Positions 1-5,236 of a stretch of 24,110 nt of DNA are shown here, piece by piece. The stretch is from a virus. Positions within the stretch are counted from its first letter, which is position 1, and the number at the start of each line of letters is the position of its first letter. The stretch spans positions 1-24,110 of IMG/VR virus record IMGVR_UViG_3300030329_000479; one strand, written 5' to 3'. The notes below the pieces were generated by a model, which was not told the DNA's origin, did no database searches, and worked only from the letters and a program-made list of their open reading frames with translations. Made by a program: the position numbers and the translations under genes.

Positions 1-181
1 CGTAAGCTACCATAATGTTTTTCTTGCTTACAATCTTATCTATACCTGTTCTAGTTATAATTACAAAGCCACGCTTGTCTTTATAAACATCTTCTTTAAC
101 AAGTCCATTTTCTCTAAATAGTCTTTTTAAAGTTTCTTCTTTTGTTTCTTTTACTTCCGTAGTGTTTTCAACTTTTTTCAT
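1..181 (-). CDS. hypothetical phage protein, 3' end beyond left edge
   Basis: This reading frame starts with ATG at 181 and stays open for 60 codons to the window edge, so only the N-terminus is seen. The product starts with a lysine- and glutamate-rich stretch (about residues 1-20) followed by a more conserved-looking segment containing ITRTGIDKI and then KKNIMVAY. From memory, small Bacteroidota phage proteins carry a similar block near their N-terminus and lie among replication or recombination genes, but I cannot name the family with confidence. It lies 23 bases downstream of the helix-turn-helix gene and probably shares its transcript from the promoter at 1339-1369. Confidence 0.65.
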   Translation of the reverse strand, partial: MKKVENTTEVKETKEETLKRLFRENGLVKEDVYKDKRGFVIITRTGIDKIVSKKNIMVAY

Positions 182-204
182 TTTAATAAAGTTTTAGTTA
201 ATAA

Positions 205-495
205 TTAATTAATAAGTGAATCTATAAGATTTTTAAGCCTAGAATCAAAGCTTGTTTTTTTATCTTTGTTAAGCTTATAGTTAACAACTGTTGTTGTTTT
301 TAAACCTCCATCCGCCTTTTTATAGCGAGTAGGAACTTCTGTTGGTATAGAAATTATATCATGTCCTTGCTTTCTTAAAGAGTAAATAATTCCTGATAAT
401 CTATAAGCTCCATATTGATTTATAGCTTCTTTTTGTGTTAATCTTCTACCTTCTTTTAAGTGTTGTAGAATATCACTCGTTTGTGTTTTCGCCAT
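205..495 (-). CDS. small helix-turn-helix protein
   Basis: This 96-residue protein looks like a short winged helix-turn-helix DNA-binding protein common in phages. Residues 6-15 form a first helix (SDILQHLKEG), 19-28 contain the typical LTQKEAINQYG segment, and 30-45 contain YRLSGIIYSLRKQGHDI, which fits the recognition helix and start of the wing. Residues 48-75 can form the wing and a strand. The C-terminus is lysine-rich. It probably binds DNA as a regulator or an accessory factor of replication; the target is unknown. It begins 23 bases after the stop of the lipoprotein gene and belongs to the leftward unit driven from 1339-1369. Confidence 0.75.
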   Translation of the reverse strand: MAKTQTSDILQHLKEGRRLTQKEAINQYGAYRLSGIIYSLRKQGHDIISIPTEVPTRYKKADGGLKTTTVVNYKLNKDKKTSFDSRLKNLIDSLIN

Positions 496-518
496 TTTTA
501 AATAGTTTAGTTAATAAT

Positions 519-641
519 TTATTCGTAAAATTCCACTCCATCCCCTCCCATCCATAAATGTTCTGTGTCATCCACATTTTTAATAGTGCAACATCCTGAT
601 AAACATATAAACAGAATTAGAATCAACACTCTACCAATCAT
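519..641 (-). CDS. tiny putative lipoprotein (40 aa)
   Basis: The frame starts with ATG at 641, inside the end of the zinc ribbon gene (11-base overlap), and stops with TAA at 519-521. The 40-residue product has a short N-terminus with Arg4, a hydrophobic stretch (about residues 5-13) and a lipobox LSGC with the acceptor cysteine at 17. This is the pattern of a signal peptidase II substrate. The predicted mature peptide is about 24 residues and acidic near its end. Phage-encoded small lipoproteins include outer-membrane spanin subunits and superinfection-exclusion proteins; which of these applies here is open. The overlap with the upstream gene suggests translational coupling. Confidence rests on the clear lipobox and on how well the frame fills the gap between two genes. 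Confidence 0.65.
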   Translation of the reverse strand: MIGRVLILILFICLSGCCTIKNVDDTEHLWMGGDGVEFYE

Positions 642-945
642 CCCTCATCATTTCTCTGTAATTCTCTTCTGCTAATGCTTTATATTCGTGTTCTTCTATT
701 ATTTCACATTCCTCTCCACATTCATTACAGATATCTATATATTCATATCCCTGCTCTATAGCACCGCAATCATCACATACTGTCCACCCCTCATCTCCAG
801 CGCATTTCTCTCCTATATTGTCAGAGCCGCACTCTGCACAGGTAGGTACTTCTTCCTCGTAGCTAGAGCCACAACAAGAGCTTACCATTCCGTATCCCTG
901 CCCATCATCTATAGGGTTGCTTAATTTCCAATTATCGTAATTCAT
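631..945 (-). CDS. Cys-rich zinc ribbon protein
   Basis: This 104-residue acidic protein has ten cysteines at 24, 25, 36, 39, 48, 57, 60, 73, 76 and 80. Three clear CxxC knuckles (CAEC, CDDC, CNEC) indicate one or two zinc ribbons. The C-terminal tail (about 82-104) is helical and charged. Small zinc ribbon proteins of this kind are frequent in phage early regions, where they may bind nucleic acid or host RNA polymerase; no specific role can be read from the sequence. It starts two bases after the stop of the preceding gene and its end overlaps the start of the lipoprotein gene, which supports one co-translated unit. Confidence 0.75.
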   Translation of the reverse strand: MNYDNWKLSNPIDDGQGYGMVSSCCGSSYEEEVPTCAECGSDNIGEKCAGDEGWTVCDDCGAIEQGYEYIDICNECGEECEIIEEHEYKALAEENYREMMRDDW

Positions 946-947
946 AT

Positions 948-1295
948 CTATACAGTATCGTTATTAATTCTAGGAACAAAGAACTCTTCTTTCTTATATA
1001 GTCCTAATAAATCGTGTGCAAGTGTATTTGTAAATTGATTAAGGTAATAGGGTTCTATTTTGTTTTCTAAATCCTCGTTAATACCATTACCATAATAATA
1101 GTCCACTAAATCTACACAATACTTAGGATTGTCAGATAAAGTAAATACTACCATTTGTCTTTTGTCTTTACATTCATCCATAAAAGGCAGGTGTTTTGTG
1201 CAAATCTCTATTGCTGTGTCTAAGGCATTATCACTATATTCGCTTACTGATAAATAGTCTAATGTCTCCGTTAAAATTTTCTCTAGTTTTTTCAT
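948..1295 (-). CDS. hypothetical protein, first gene of leftward unit
   Basis: This 115-residue protein has no motif I recognise. It appears mostly alpha-helical, with a lysine-rich N-terminus and a tyrosine-rich middle (DLVDYYYGNG). There is no signal peptide or membrane segment. It is the first gene after a well-formed Bacteroidota promoter (-7 box 1339-1346), with a leader of roughly 35 bases between the predicted transcription start and the ATG at 1295. It is followed directly by the zinc ribbon gene. Its place at the head of a separately promoted unit suggests early or middle expression, which is inference only. Confidence 0.7.
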   Translation of the reverse strand: MKKLEKILTETLDYLSVSEYSDNALDTAIEICTKHLPFMDECKDKRQMVVFTLSDNPKYCVDLVDYYYGNGINEDLENKIEPYYLNQFTNTLAHDLLGLYKKEEFFVPRINNDTV

Positions 1296-1338
1296 AATTT
1301 AGTGTTTTCGTTAATAGTTAGTTAGTTGAAATTCTGTA

Positions 1339-1369
1339 CAAAGATACAACAATTTTTTAAACTACCAAA
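1339..1369 (-). promoter_or_regulatory. Bacteroidota-type promoter (TTTG-N19-TATCTTTG)
   Basis: On the minus strand, TTTG (1369-1366) is followed after exactly 19 bases by TATCTTTG (1346-1339). This matches the known Bacteroidota primary sigma factor consensus TTTG-N19-21-TAnnTTTG. Transcription would start near 1332 and run left into the genes at 1295 and beyond. An inverted repeat, AAACTT at 1367-1372 and AAGTTT at 1379-1384, overlaps the -33 element and could be an operator. Confidence 0.8.
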
Positions 1370-1418
1370 CTTTTTTACAAGTTTTTTTTAATTTTATTGT
1401 ATTATATCTTTAAATTGA

Positions 1419-1442
1419 TATTTATCTTTATATTTATCTTTA
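1419..1442. repeat. tandem 12-bp repeat in intergenic region
   Basis: TATTTATCTTTA occurs twice head to tail at 1419-1430 and 1431-1442, and a related TATATCTTTAAA lies just upstream near 1403-1414. The repeats sit between the end of the metallophosphoesterase gene and the promoter at 1339-1369. In such AT-rich DNA the repeat may be incidental, or it may be a binding site for a regulator of that promoter. Apart from this repeat, the hairpin at 1455-1470 and the promoter, I see nothing in 1296-1469. Confidence 0.5.
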
Positions 1443-1454
1443 AGAGTATGCTAT

Positions 1455-1470
1455 ACCCTTAGTTAAGGGT
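1455..1470 (-). terminator. possible weak terminator hairpin after metallophosphoesterase
   Basis: ACCCTT (1455-1460) and AAGGGT (1465-1470) form a 6-bp stem with a 4-base loop, directly after the stop codon of the metallophosphoesterase gene. On the minus strand the bases after the stem are not a clean T run, so this may be an RNA-stabilising hairpin or weak terminator rather than a full intrinsic terminator. Confidence 0.3.
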
Positions 1471-2555
1471 TAAAAATAATGTGTTAATCTTGCTACCTGA
1501 CCGCTTTCTTTATCGTGAATAAAACCTTCACAGGCTTTAGGAACACCTGTAAATCCTTTTCTGTTGTGCCAGCTGTCTGTTCCGCTAGGCGAACGCATAT
1601 ATTCCACAGTAACACCAATAAAATCTTTTGAGTCTAGCCATTTATGTTTTACTTTATGATGTATATGATGTAAATACCAATACCTATATTTTGTTTGGCT
1701 CCACATTTTAGGACATTCTTGCGCCATTAATAATGGAAGTTTATCCATTTTAGCTCCATCTCCATGCTCTAACCCTATAAGATTATTACCATATTGATAG
1801 TATTTTCTATGAGAAACGCTTATATCAAAACTTACATCTTCAGCTTTTCTAAACCAAGACTTTAAAGTATGAGCTAAATGAAAGCCACTTTGATAGTCGT
1901 GATTTGACATTGAGTGTAAAATATCAACAGGAGCAAGCTCTCTTAACATTTCTATAACCTTAACATACAACATTAAAGCAATCTCATAATGCTCCCACCA
2001 CTTACCATCAGTATCCTGATGAGTTCCTTTGGTTGTAGTATTATATACATTATCTATATGTAGCACATCATTACCAATACAAAATAAAATTTTATCCAAA
2101 TCAAATCCTTTAGATTTGTCTATAATACCCTGCACACCTTCAACCACTCTAGACACAGCAGTTTCACAGTCATATGACTCCCCTGTTTCTAATTCACTAG
2201 CATACTTTCCTATATGTATATCAGCTGGATTAACTACTAATAAGTGAGAGCCTTTTTTTCTTTTAATTTTTTTATAATCAGGAGAATATTTCTCAATAAA
2301 ATTATTTACATTTTTAAAAATTTTATTCTCGTCTAATCCGCAATCTTCTTTAGTTACTATTGAAAATCTATATTCCCCATTGGCTGATTGCCAATGTTTT
2401 ACAGAAACAACATCTTTTTTGTCTATCCCCCTATCTTCAAGATGTTCGTCTAAAGCTGTATTATTATTTATATTATCTACAACCTTTGCTCTATGTTGAT
2501 AGATTAAGTTTTCTTCTTCTTGAGTTAACCTTAATCTTCTTCCATACTTTTTCAT
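1470..2555 (-). CDS. metallophosphoesterase (calcineurin-like)
   Basis: This 361-residue protein carries the ordered motifs of the calcineurin-like metallophosphoesterase fold: D-x-H at 112-114 (ADIH), GND at 161-163, N-H-D at 218-220 (SNHD), a His-containing HGD at 264-266 and an HxH-type motif at 296-300 (HHIHH). These residues normally hold two metal ions and cleave phosphoester bonds. In phages such proteins are often compared with Mre11/SbcD-type nucleases, but the substrate cannot be inferred here. Residues 1-100 form a lysine-rich N-terminal region outside the catalytic core, possibly for DNA or protein contact. The gene stands alone: a strong terminator lies upstream at 2581-2623, and a promoter-like TATATTTG box lies four bases before the ATG. 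It could therefore be expressed separately from the late genes. Confidence 0.85.
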   Translation of the reverse strand: MKKYGRRLRLTQEEENLIYQHRAKVVDNINNNTALDEHLEDRGIDKKDVVSVKHWQSANGEYRFSIVTKEDCGLDENKIFKNVNNFIEKYSPDYKKIKRKKGSHLLVVNPADIHIGKYASELETGESYDCETAVSRVVEGVQGIIDKSKGFDLDKILFCIGNDVLHIDNVYNTTTKGTHQDTDGKWWEHYEIALMLYVKVIEMLRELAPVDILHSMSNHDYQSGFHLAHTLKSWFRKAEDVSFDISVSHRKYYQYGNNLIGLEHGDGAKMDKLPLLMAQECPKMWSQTKYRYWYLHHIHHKVKHKWLDSKDFIGVTVEYMRSPSGTDSWHNRKGFTGVPKACEGFIHDKESGQVARLTHYF

Positions 2556-2559
2556 GTCT

Positions 2560-2567
2560 CAAATATA
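2560..2567 (-). promoter_or_regulatory. possible -7 box for metallophosphoesterase gene
   Basis: TATATTTG on the minus strand fits the TAnnTTTG consensus and ends only four bases before the ATG at 2555, which would give a leaderless or nearly leaderless transcript. The matching -33 region at about 2587-2590 reads TTTT rather than TTTG, so this is a half-match. Confidence 0.35.
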
Positions 2568-2580
2568 TAGAAAAAAGACC

Positions 2581-2623
2581 CTTATAAAAAGAAAGAGTGA
2601 GAAGTTATTAACTCCCCACTCTT
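2581..2623 (-). terminator. strong intrinsic terminator of the late operon
   Basis: Read on the minus strand, 2623-2610 and 2606-2593 form a 14-bp stem with a 3-base loop, followed by TCTTTTTA (about 2591-2584). Two of the stem pairs are G-U on the minus-strand RNA but would be A-C mismatches on the plus-strand RNA, so the structure is suited to leftward transcription. It ends the unit that runs from the terminase side through the lysis-like genes. Confidence 0.85.
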
Positions 2624-2647
2624 AACTACTAACTAGACCATCCTAGA

Positions 2648-2690
2648 AAACACTCATAAGAAGGTCTGCAAATATATGAGTTTTTTTTCA
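2648..2690 (-). terminator. possible second terminator hairpin
   Basis: ACTCATA (2652-2658) and TATGAGT (2675-2681) form a 7-bp stem. After one mismatch, flanking A and T runs can extend it by about four pairs, with a 16-base loop. On the minus strand it is followed by a short TTTT. It lies just after the stop codon of the small membrane protein gene and upstream of the stronger terminator, so the two may act in tandem. Confidence 0.4.
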
Positions 2691-2696
2691 AAAATA

Positions 2697-2900
2697 CTAT
2701 TTTTTATTTGACTTACTTATATCAGCGATACCCTGACCAATTATCAAAGCGATAATAGAGTGTAATATTGCTTCTGTTTCTTCAGGATTTAAGCCAAAGG
2801 CATCGTGTAATAATTGAACTACTACAGCTACAATAGTGTACCAAAATTTCTTTGACTTTAGCATTTGACCGATTAAAAATTTTTCAATTAATTTTTTCAT
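2697..2900 (-). CDS. small membrane protein, holin candidate
   Basis: This 67-residue protein has two hydrophobic segments, about residues 19-33 (FWYTIVAVVVQLLHD) and 44-61 (AILHSIIALIIGQGIADI), with a basic N-terminus (KKLIEK) and basic C-terminus (KSNKK). Such a short two-pass or amphipathic design is typical of phage holins and of small Bacteroidota phage membrane proteins near lysis genes. It starts one base after the stop of the DUF5675 gene and is the last gene before the late terminator. The sequence alone does not prove pore formation; the 52-residue membrane protein at 3934-4092 is a rival candidate. Confidence 0.7.
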   Translation of the reverse strand: MKKLIEKFLIGQMLKSKKFWYTIVAVVVQLLHDAFGLNPEETEAILHSIIALIIGQGIADISKSNKK

Positions 2901-2901
2901 T

Positions 2902-3351
2902 TTATTTATTTTTTATTGTTAGATTTATATTTTCACTTAAGTTATTATTAAACAAATAATTCATTAGGTAAGTATGAGCTATCTTGCTTTCCAAAATCTT
3001 ATCAGGAGTTTGCGCTCTATGGGTTCCTGTTAATATACATCCTCTACTGTCTGAAGGGTAGTTCCCACGATGGAATAAAATATAACTTCTGTCCTTTACA
3101 TCTTGCACAAGTAAGTGAACATAATCATAGTTTCCACTCTCATTTCTATACCTTACCCTGCACTTATAATTACCATGCGGGATGCAAGATACACCTTTTT
3201 GGTTATCTTTCCAAGGCAATTCTAAAGTATGTGCCATAAACTCTCCATTGCAATAGAGTTTGCCTAGAACAGATTTAGAAGTAAAAGTATCTCTAATTAT
3301 AAGTAGATTAGCTTTACCTACCTTGACCTCTGTATTTTTTCTTATAGCCAT
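2902..3351 (-). CDS. DUF5675 family protein, possible cell-wall-active enzyme
   Basis: The product matches the pattern I remember for DUF5675: TLELPW at 42-47, then CIPHGNY, then HRGN (94-97) and RGCILTG, with the cysteine at 105 (numbering from the ATG at 3351, 149 residues). The His...Gly-Cys arrangement resembles the active site of L,D-transpeptidase folds, which suggests peptidoglycan as a substrate; this is inference. It is next to a holin candidate and could be part of the lysis set, since no classical lysozyme or amidase is visible. A longer version begins with GTG at 3411, and another ATG lies at 3369. I prefer 3351 because the domain starts soon after it and because the basic small gene at 3314-3436 occupies the upstream bases in another frame. 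Confidence 0.75.
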   Translation of the reverse strand: MAIRKNTEVKVGKANLLIIRDTFTSKSVLGKLYCNGEFMAHTLELPWKDNQKGVSCIPHGNYKCRVRYRNESGNYDYVHLLVQDVKDRSYILFHRGNYPSDSRGCILTGTHRAQTPDKILESKIAHTYLMNYLFNNNLSENINLTIKNK

Positions 3352-3436
3352 TTTGAGATTTTGAAGCATTTTTGCTATGCACCCCTTTTCTTTTTTTTCT
3401 TGTGCCTTCACGAAATATAAAGCTTAATTTAGCCAT
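3314..3436 (-). CDS. tiny, very basic protein (40 aa)
   Basis: ATG at 3436 opens a 40-codon frame ending with TAA at 3314-3316. The product is strongly basic: KKRKGVHSKNASKSQNGYKK is followed by KYRGQGR at the C-terminus. From memory, Bacteroidota phages often encode a protein of about this size with a similar KRKGVHSK...YRGQG pattern, which is my main reason for calling it; I could not check this. It begins six bases after the stop of the upstream gene and its end overlaps the start of the DUF5675 gene by 38 bases in another frame. A role in binding nucleic acid or in virion packing is possible from charge alone. The main doubt is that A-rich DNA easily yields lysine-rich frames. Confidence 0.55.
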   Translation of the reverse strand: MAKLSFIFREGTRKKRKGVHSKNASKSQNGYKKKYRGQGR

Positions 3437-3442
3437 GTTTTA

Positions 3443-3931
3443 TTATTCTCCCTCTTCTATACCTCCTTTAGTTACAGCAACATACTCTATATCTATACTT
3501 TCTGTAGTGCTTGCGCTTGCTCCATTTATTTGCTGAATATCTGCAAAAGTAACAGGGCCTGAAGCTGCTAAATAATCTGTTTCAGGACTCATTAATATAA
3601 AGCTTTCTCCCGCTTCAACATTAAAATAAATATAATCAGCACCATTGTATAACTCTAATATTAGAGCGTTTGAATCATCAGTATTCGTAATTCTAAAATA
3701 AGAATAATCAGCTACTACAACTTGCCCTTTTGCATCTACTGTAGATAAAGCAAGAATAGTTGTTACAGTCATACCTTCTTCTCCTTTCGCAGCAATAGTC
3801 ATAATCCTTTGGTCAACCTTACCATTACCAGCAAAAGATTTATTTAAATTGTTTCCGTAAGTAACACCATTTAAAGTTACCGTTTCCGTTATACTAACAT
3901 CTAATTGAGCTTTTGTTATTGTTCCTGCCAT
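3443..3931 (-). CDS. beta-rich probable virion accessory protein
   Basis: This 162-residue acidic protein has alternating hydrophobic and Thr/Ser-rich strands, few charged helices and no cysteine, which fits an all-beta virion protein such as a head decoration or small fibre domain. I recognise no specific family. The C-terminus is acidic (GGIEEGE). It sits between the 52-residue membrane protein, whose stop lies two bases upstream, and the tiny basic protein, in the stretch that follows the portal and connector genes. That position supports a structural or host-contact role but does not prove it. Confidence 0.65.
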   Translation of the reverse strand: MAGTITKAQLDVSITETVTLNGVTYGNNLNKSFAGNGKVDQRIMTIAAKGEEGMTVTTILALSTVDAKGQVVVADYSYFRITNTDDSNALILELYNGADYIYFNVEAGESFILMSPETDYLAASGPVTFADIQQINGASASTTESIDIEYVAVTKGGIEEGE

Positions 3932-3933
3932 GT

Positions 3934-4092
3934 CTATTTATTTTTTATTTTTACATACTTATAAATTGTAAACATAATCGCTAGAGAAAGCGATACAAAA
4001 GTTAACAATTCATTTACTTGAGATAAGGACACCCCTATTCCTGCTGTATTAGCAACCACCACCTGTATTGTATCATTCATTTGTCCTTTCAT
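3934..4092 (-). CDS. 52-aa single-pass membrane protein, holin candidate
   Basis: ATG at 4092 opens a frame ending with TAG at 3934-3936, two bases before the next ATG. The product begins with a soluble, Asn/Thr-containing part, has one hydrophobic segment at about residues 29-47 (LLTFVSLSLAIMFTIYKYV) and ends in a basic tail (KIKNK). A second in-frame ATG at codon 5 could be the true start. From memory, short proteins with an ANTAG...NE.LT...I.YTIYK-like layout recur near lysis or structural genes of Bacteroidota phages. The basic C-terminus should remain in the cytoplasm, placing the N-terminus outside. It may be a holin or a holin partner; the sequence does not settle this. Confidence 0.65.
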   Translation of the reverse strand: MKGQMNDTIQVVVANTAGIGVSLSQVNELLTFVSLSLAIMFTIYKYVKIKNK

Positions 4093-4105
4093 TTTTTTTA
4101 TATTA

Positions 4106-4615
4106 TTATTTATATTCTTTATGGCCTAATAAATAAACCTTTAAGCCTGTTCCTTCGTTTCCAGCACCACCAATGGTAGTTATGTCTATCGTTATTTTAG
4201 AGTTATCTCCTATTTCTGATGTATCAATAACAGCTGCTGTTGCCGCAGTTACTGATGTGTTTTCGGTAGCATCAATAGTTAGCAAGGTAGAAAGAATACT
4301 AACGCCTGCCTTTTTTATGTCTACTGTTACGGTAGCATCAGCTACTTCAAAAATACTAGCCCTTACCTCTGTTAATCTAAAATCGTAAGGCATATAAATA
4401 TAGTCAGCATCTCCTGTAACCGCTAGCGTAGTTTCTATTGTCCCGTAACTCAATACTAGGCATTTTGTATTTCTTACCCAACCAAGACTACCATCTAAAC
4501 CATCAGCAGTAGCGCCATTTCCTTTAGAAAGAAAGCTATTATTTCTAGCAGACTCAAATCCCATAGGGTTATGTCTGTTTACATCTAATAAGTTTTTATG
4601 TTCGTTTGCCGCCAT
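4106..4615 (-). CDS. virion-associated protein with C-terminal beta domain
   Basis: This 169-residue protein has an N-terminal segment rich in Asn (NLLDVNRHNPMGFESARNNS) and a C-terminal beta domain (about 70-165) with the layout YDFRLTEVRASI, VTVDIKKAG, ILSTLLTIDATE, ITIDI and GLKVYLLG. From memory, this C-terminal pattern recurs in many phage tail and head appendage proteins, where it is taken as a decoration or ligand-binding module. It follows the connector gene by nine bases, so a head-proximal fibre or decoration is plausible. I cannot assign a precise role. Confidence 0.7.
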   Translation of the reverse strand: MAANEHKNLLDVNRHNPMGFESARNNSFLSKGNGATADGLDGSLGWVRNTKCLVLSYGTIETTLAVTGDADYIYMPYDFRLTEVRASIFEVADATVTVDIKKAGVSILSTLLTIDATENTSVTAATAAVIDTSEIGDNSKITIDITTIGGAGNEGTGLKVYLLGHKEYK

Positions 4616-4624
4616 ATTTATATT

Positions 4625-5233
4625 TTAACAAGTTGTACACCCTTGACATTTACAATACCCATAATAAGAATTACAAGAAGGACAAGCGTCTCCCCCTGTA
4701 TAATCATATATACTATCATAAAATATCATTCCATGATTTTTATATGTATCACTCATGCTTTTAGGCTTATTATCCTCATAAGTGGTAAACATACCGTCTT
4801 GGTCATCTCCATTTAAATAATCCATCATATCTTCAGCAAAAATTTCAGCCTTTCTATATGTATCTTGCTTAAACATATTATAATCATTGTCGTCTATAAC
4901 TCTAGAAAACTCATCTAGATTATGAACTACACCACTAGAAGTTATGTTATTCATAATATCATTTACAACCTCAAATCTCACAAACCACGCTAAACAATCT
5001 TCTAAATAATAAGTCATAAAAGTTTGATTATCAGCCGTTAAAGTTCCGTTATTGTGTTGAAGCTTTAATTCTCCATAAAACTTTTCTCCTAATAAAGGTC
5101 TAATATGAGCAAGCTCTGCTAAAACTATTGTGTTGCTAGAGACAAGCACAGGGTCTGTATTTTTATTAGTAAATGTTTTTTCTATTACTTCTCCTGCGGT
5201 AACTAAAGGGTCATATTGTCTATAATTTGCCAT
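4625..5233 (-). CDS. probable head-tail connector/adaptor with Cys-rich tail
   Basis: The 202-residue product directly follows the portal gene (three bases apart). Its N-terminal half is helical, with the pattern LVTAGEVIEKTFT...LAELAHIRPLLGEKFYGEL, which resembles gp6-like head-tail adaptors: small helical bundles that dock on the portal ring. The unusual part is the last 20 residues, with six cysteines at 184, 187, 194, 196, 199 and 202 (CPSC, CKC, CTTC), which could bind zinc or form disulfides in the virion. The adaptor call rests on position and helical pattern; the Cys tail is seen directly. Confidence 0.65.
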   Translation of the reverse strand: MANYRQYDPLVTAGEVIEKTFTNKNTDPVLVSSNTIVLAELAHIRPLLGEKFYGELKLQHNNGTLTADNQTFMTYYLEDCLAWFVRFEVVNDIMNNITSSGVVHNLDEFSRVIDDNDYNMFKQDTYRKAEIFAEDMMDYLNGDDQDGMFTTYEDNKPKSMSDTYKNHGMIFYDSIYDYTGGDACPSCNSYYGYCKCQGCTTC

Positions 5234-5236
5234 TTC

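Noticed and set aside
3352-3411. GTG start at 3411 for the DUF5675 gene
   Set aside because: The added residues precede the domain and coincide with the basic small gene in another frame; an ATG nearer the domain is available.
3977-3994. Hairpin ATCGCT...AGCGAT
   Set aside because: It lies inside the 52-residue membrane protein gene, has no T run on either strand and a short stem.
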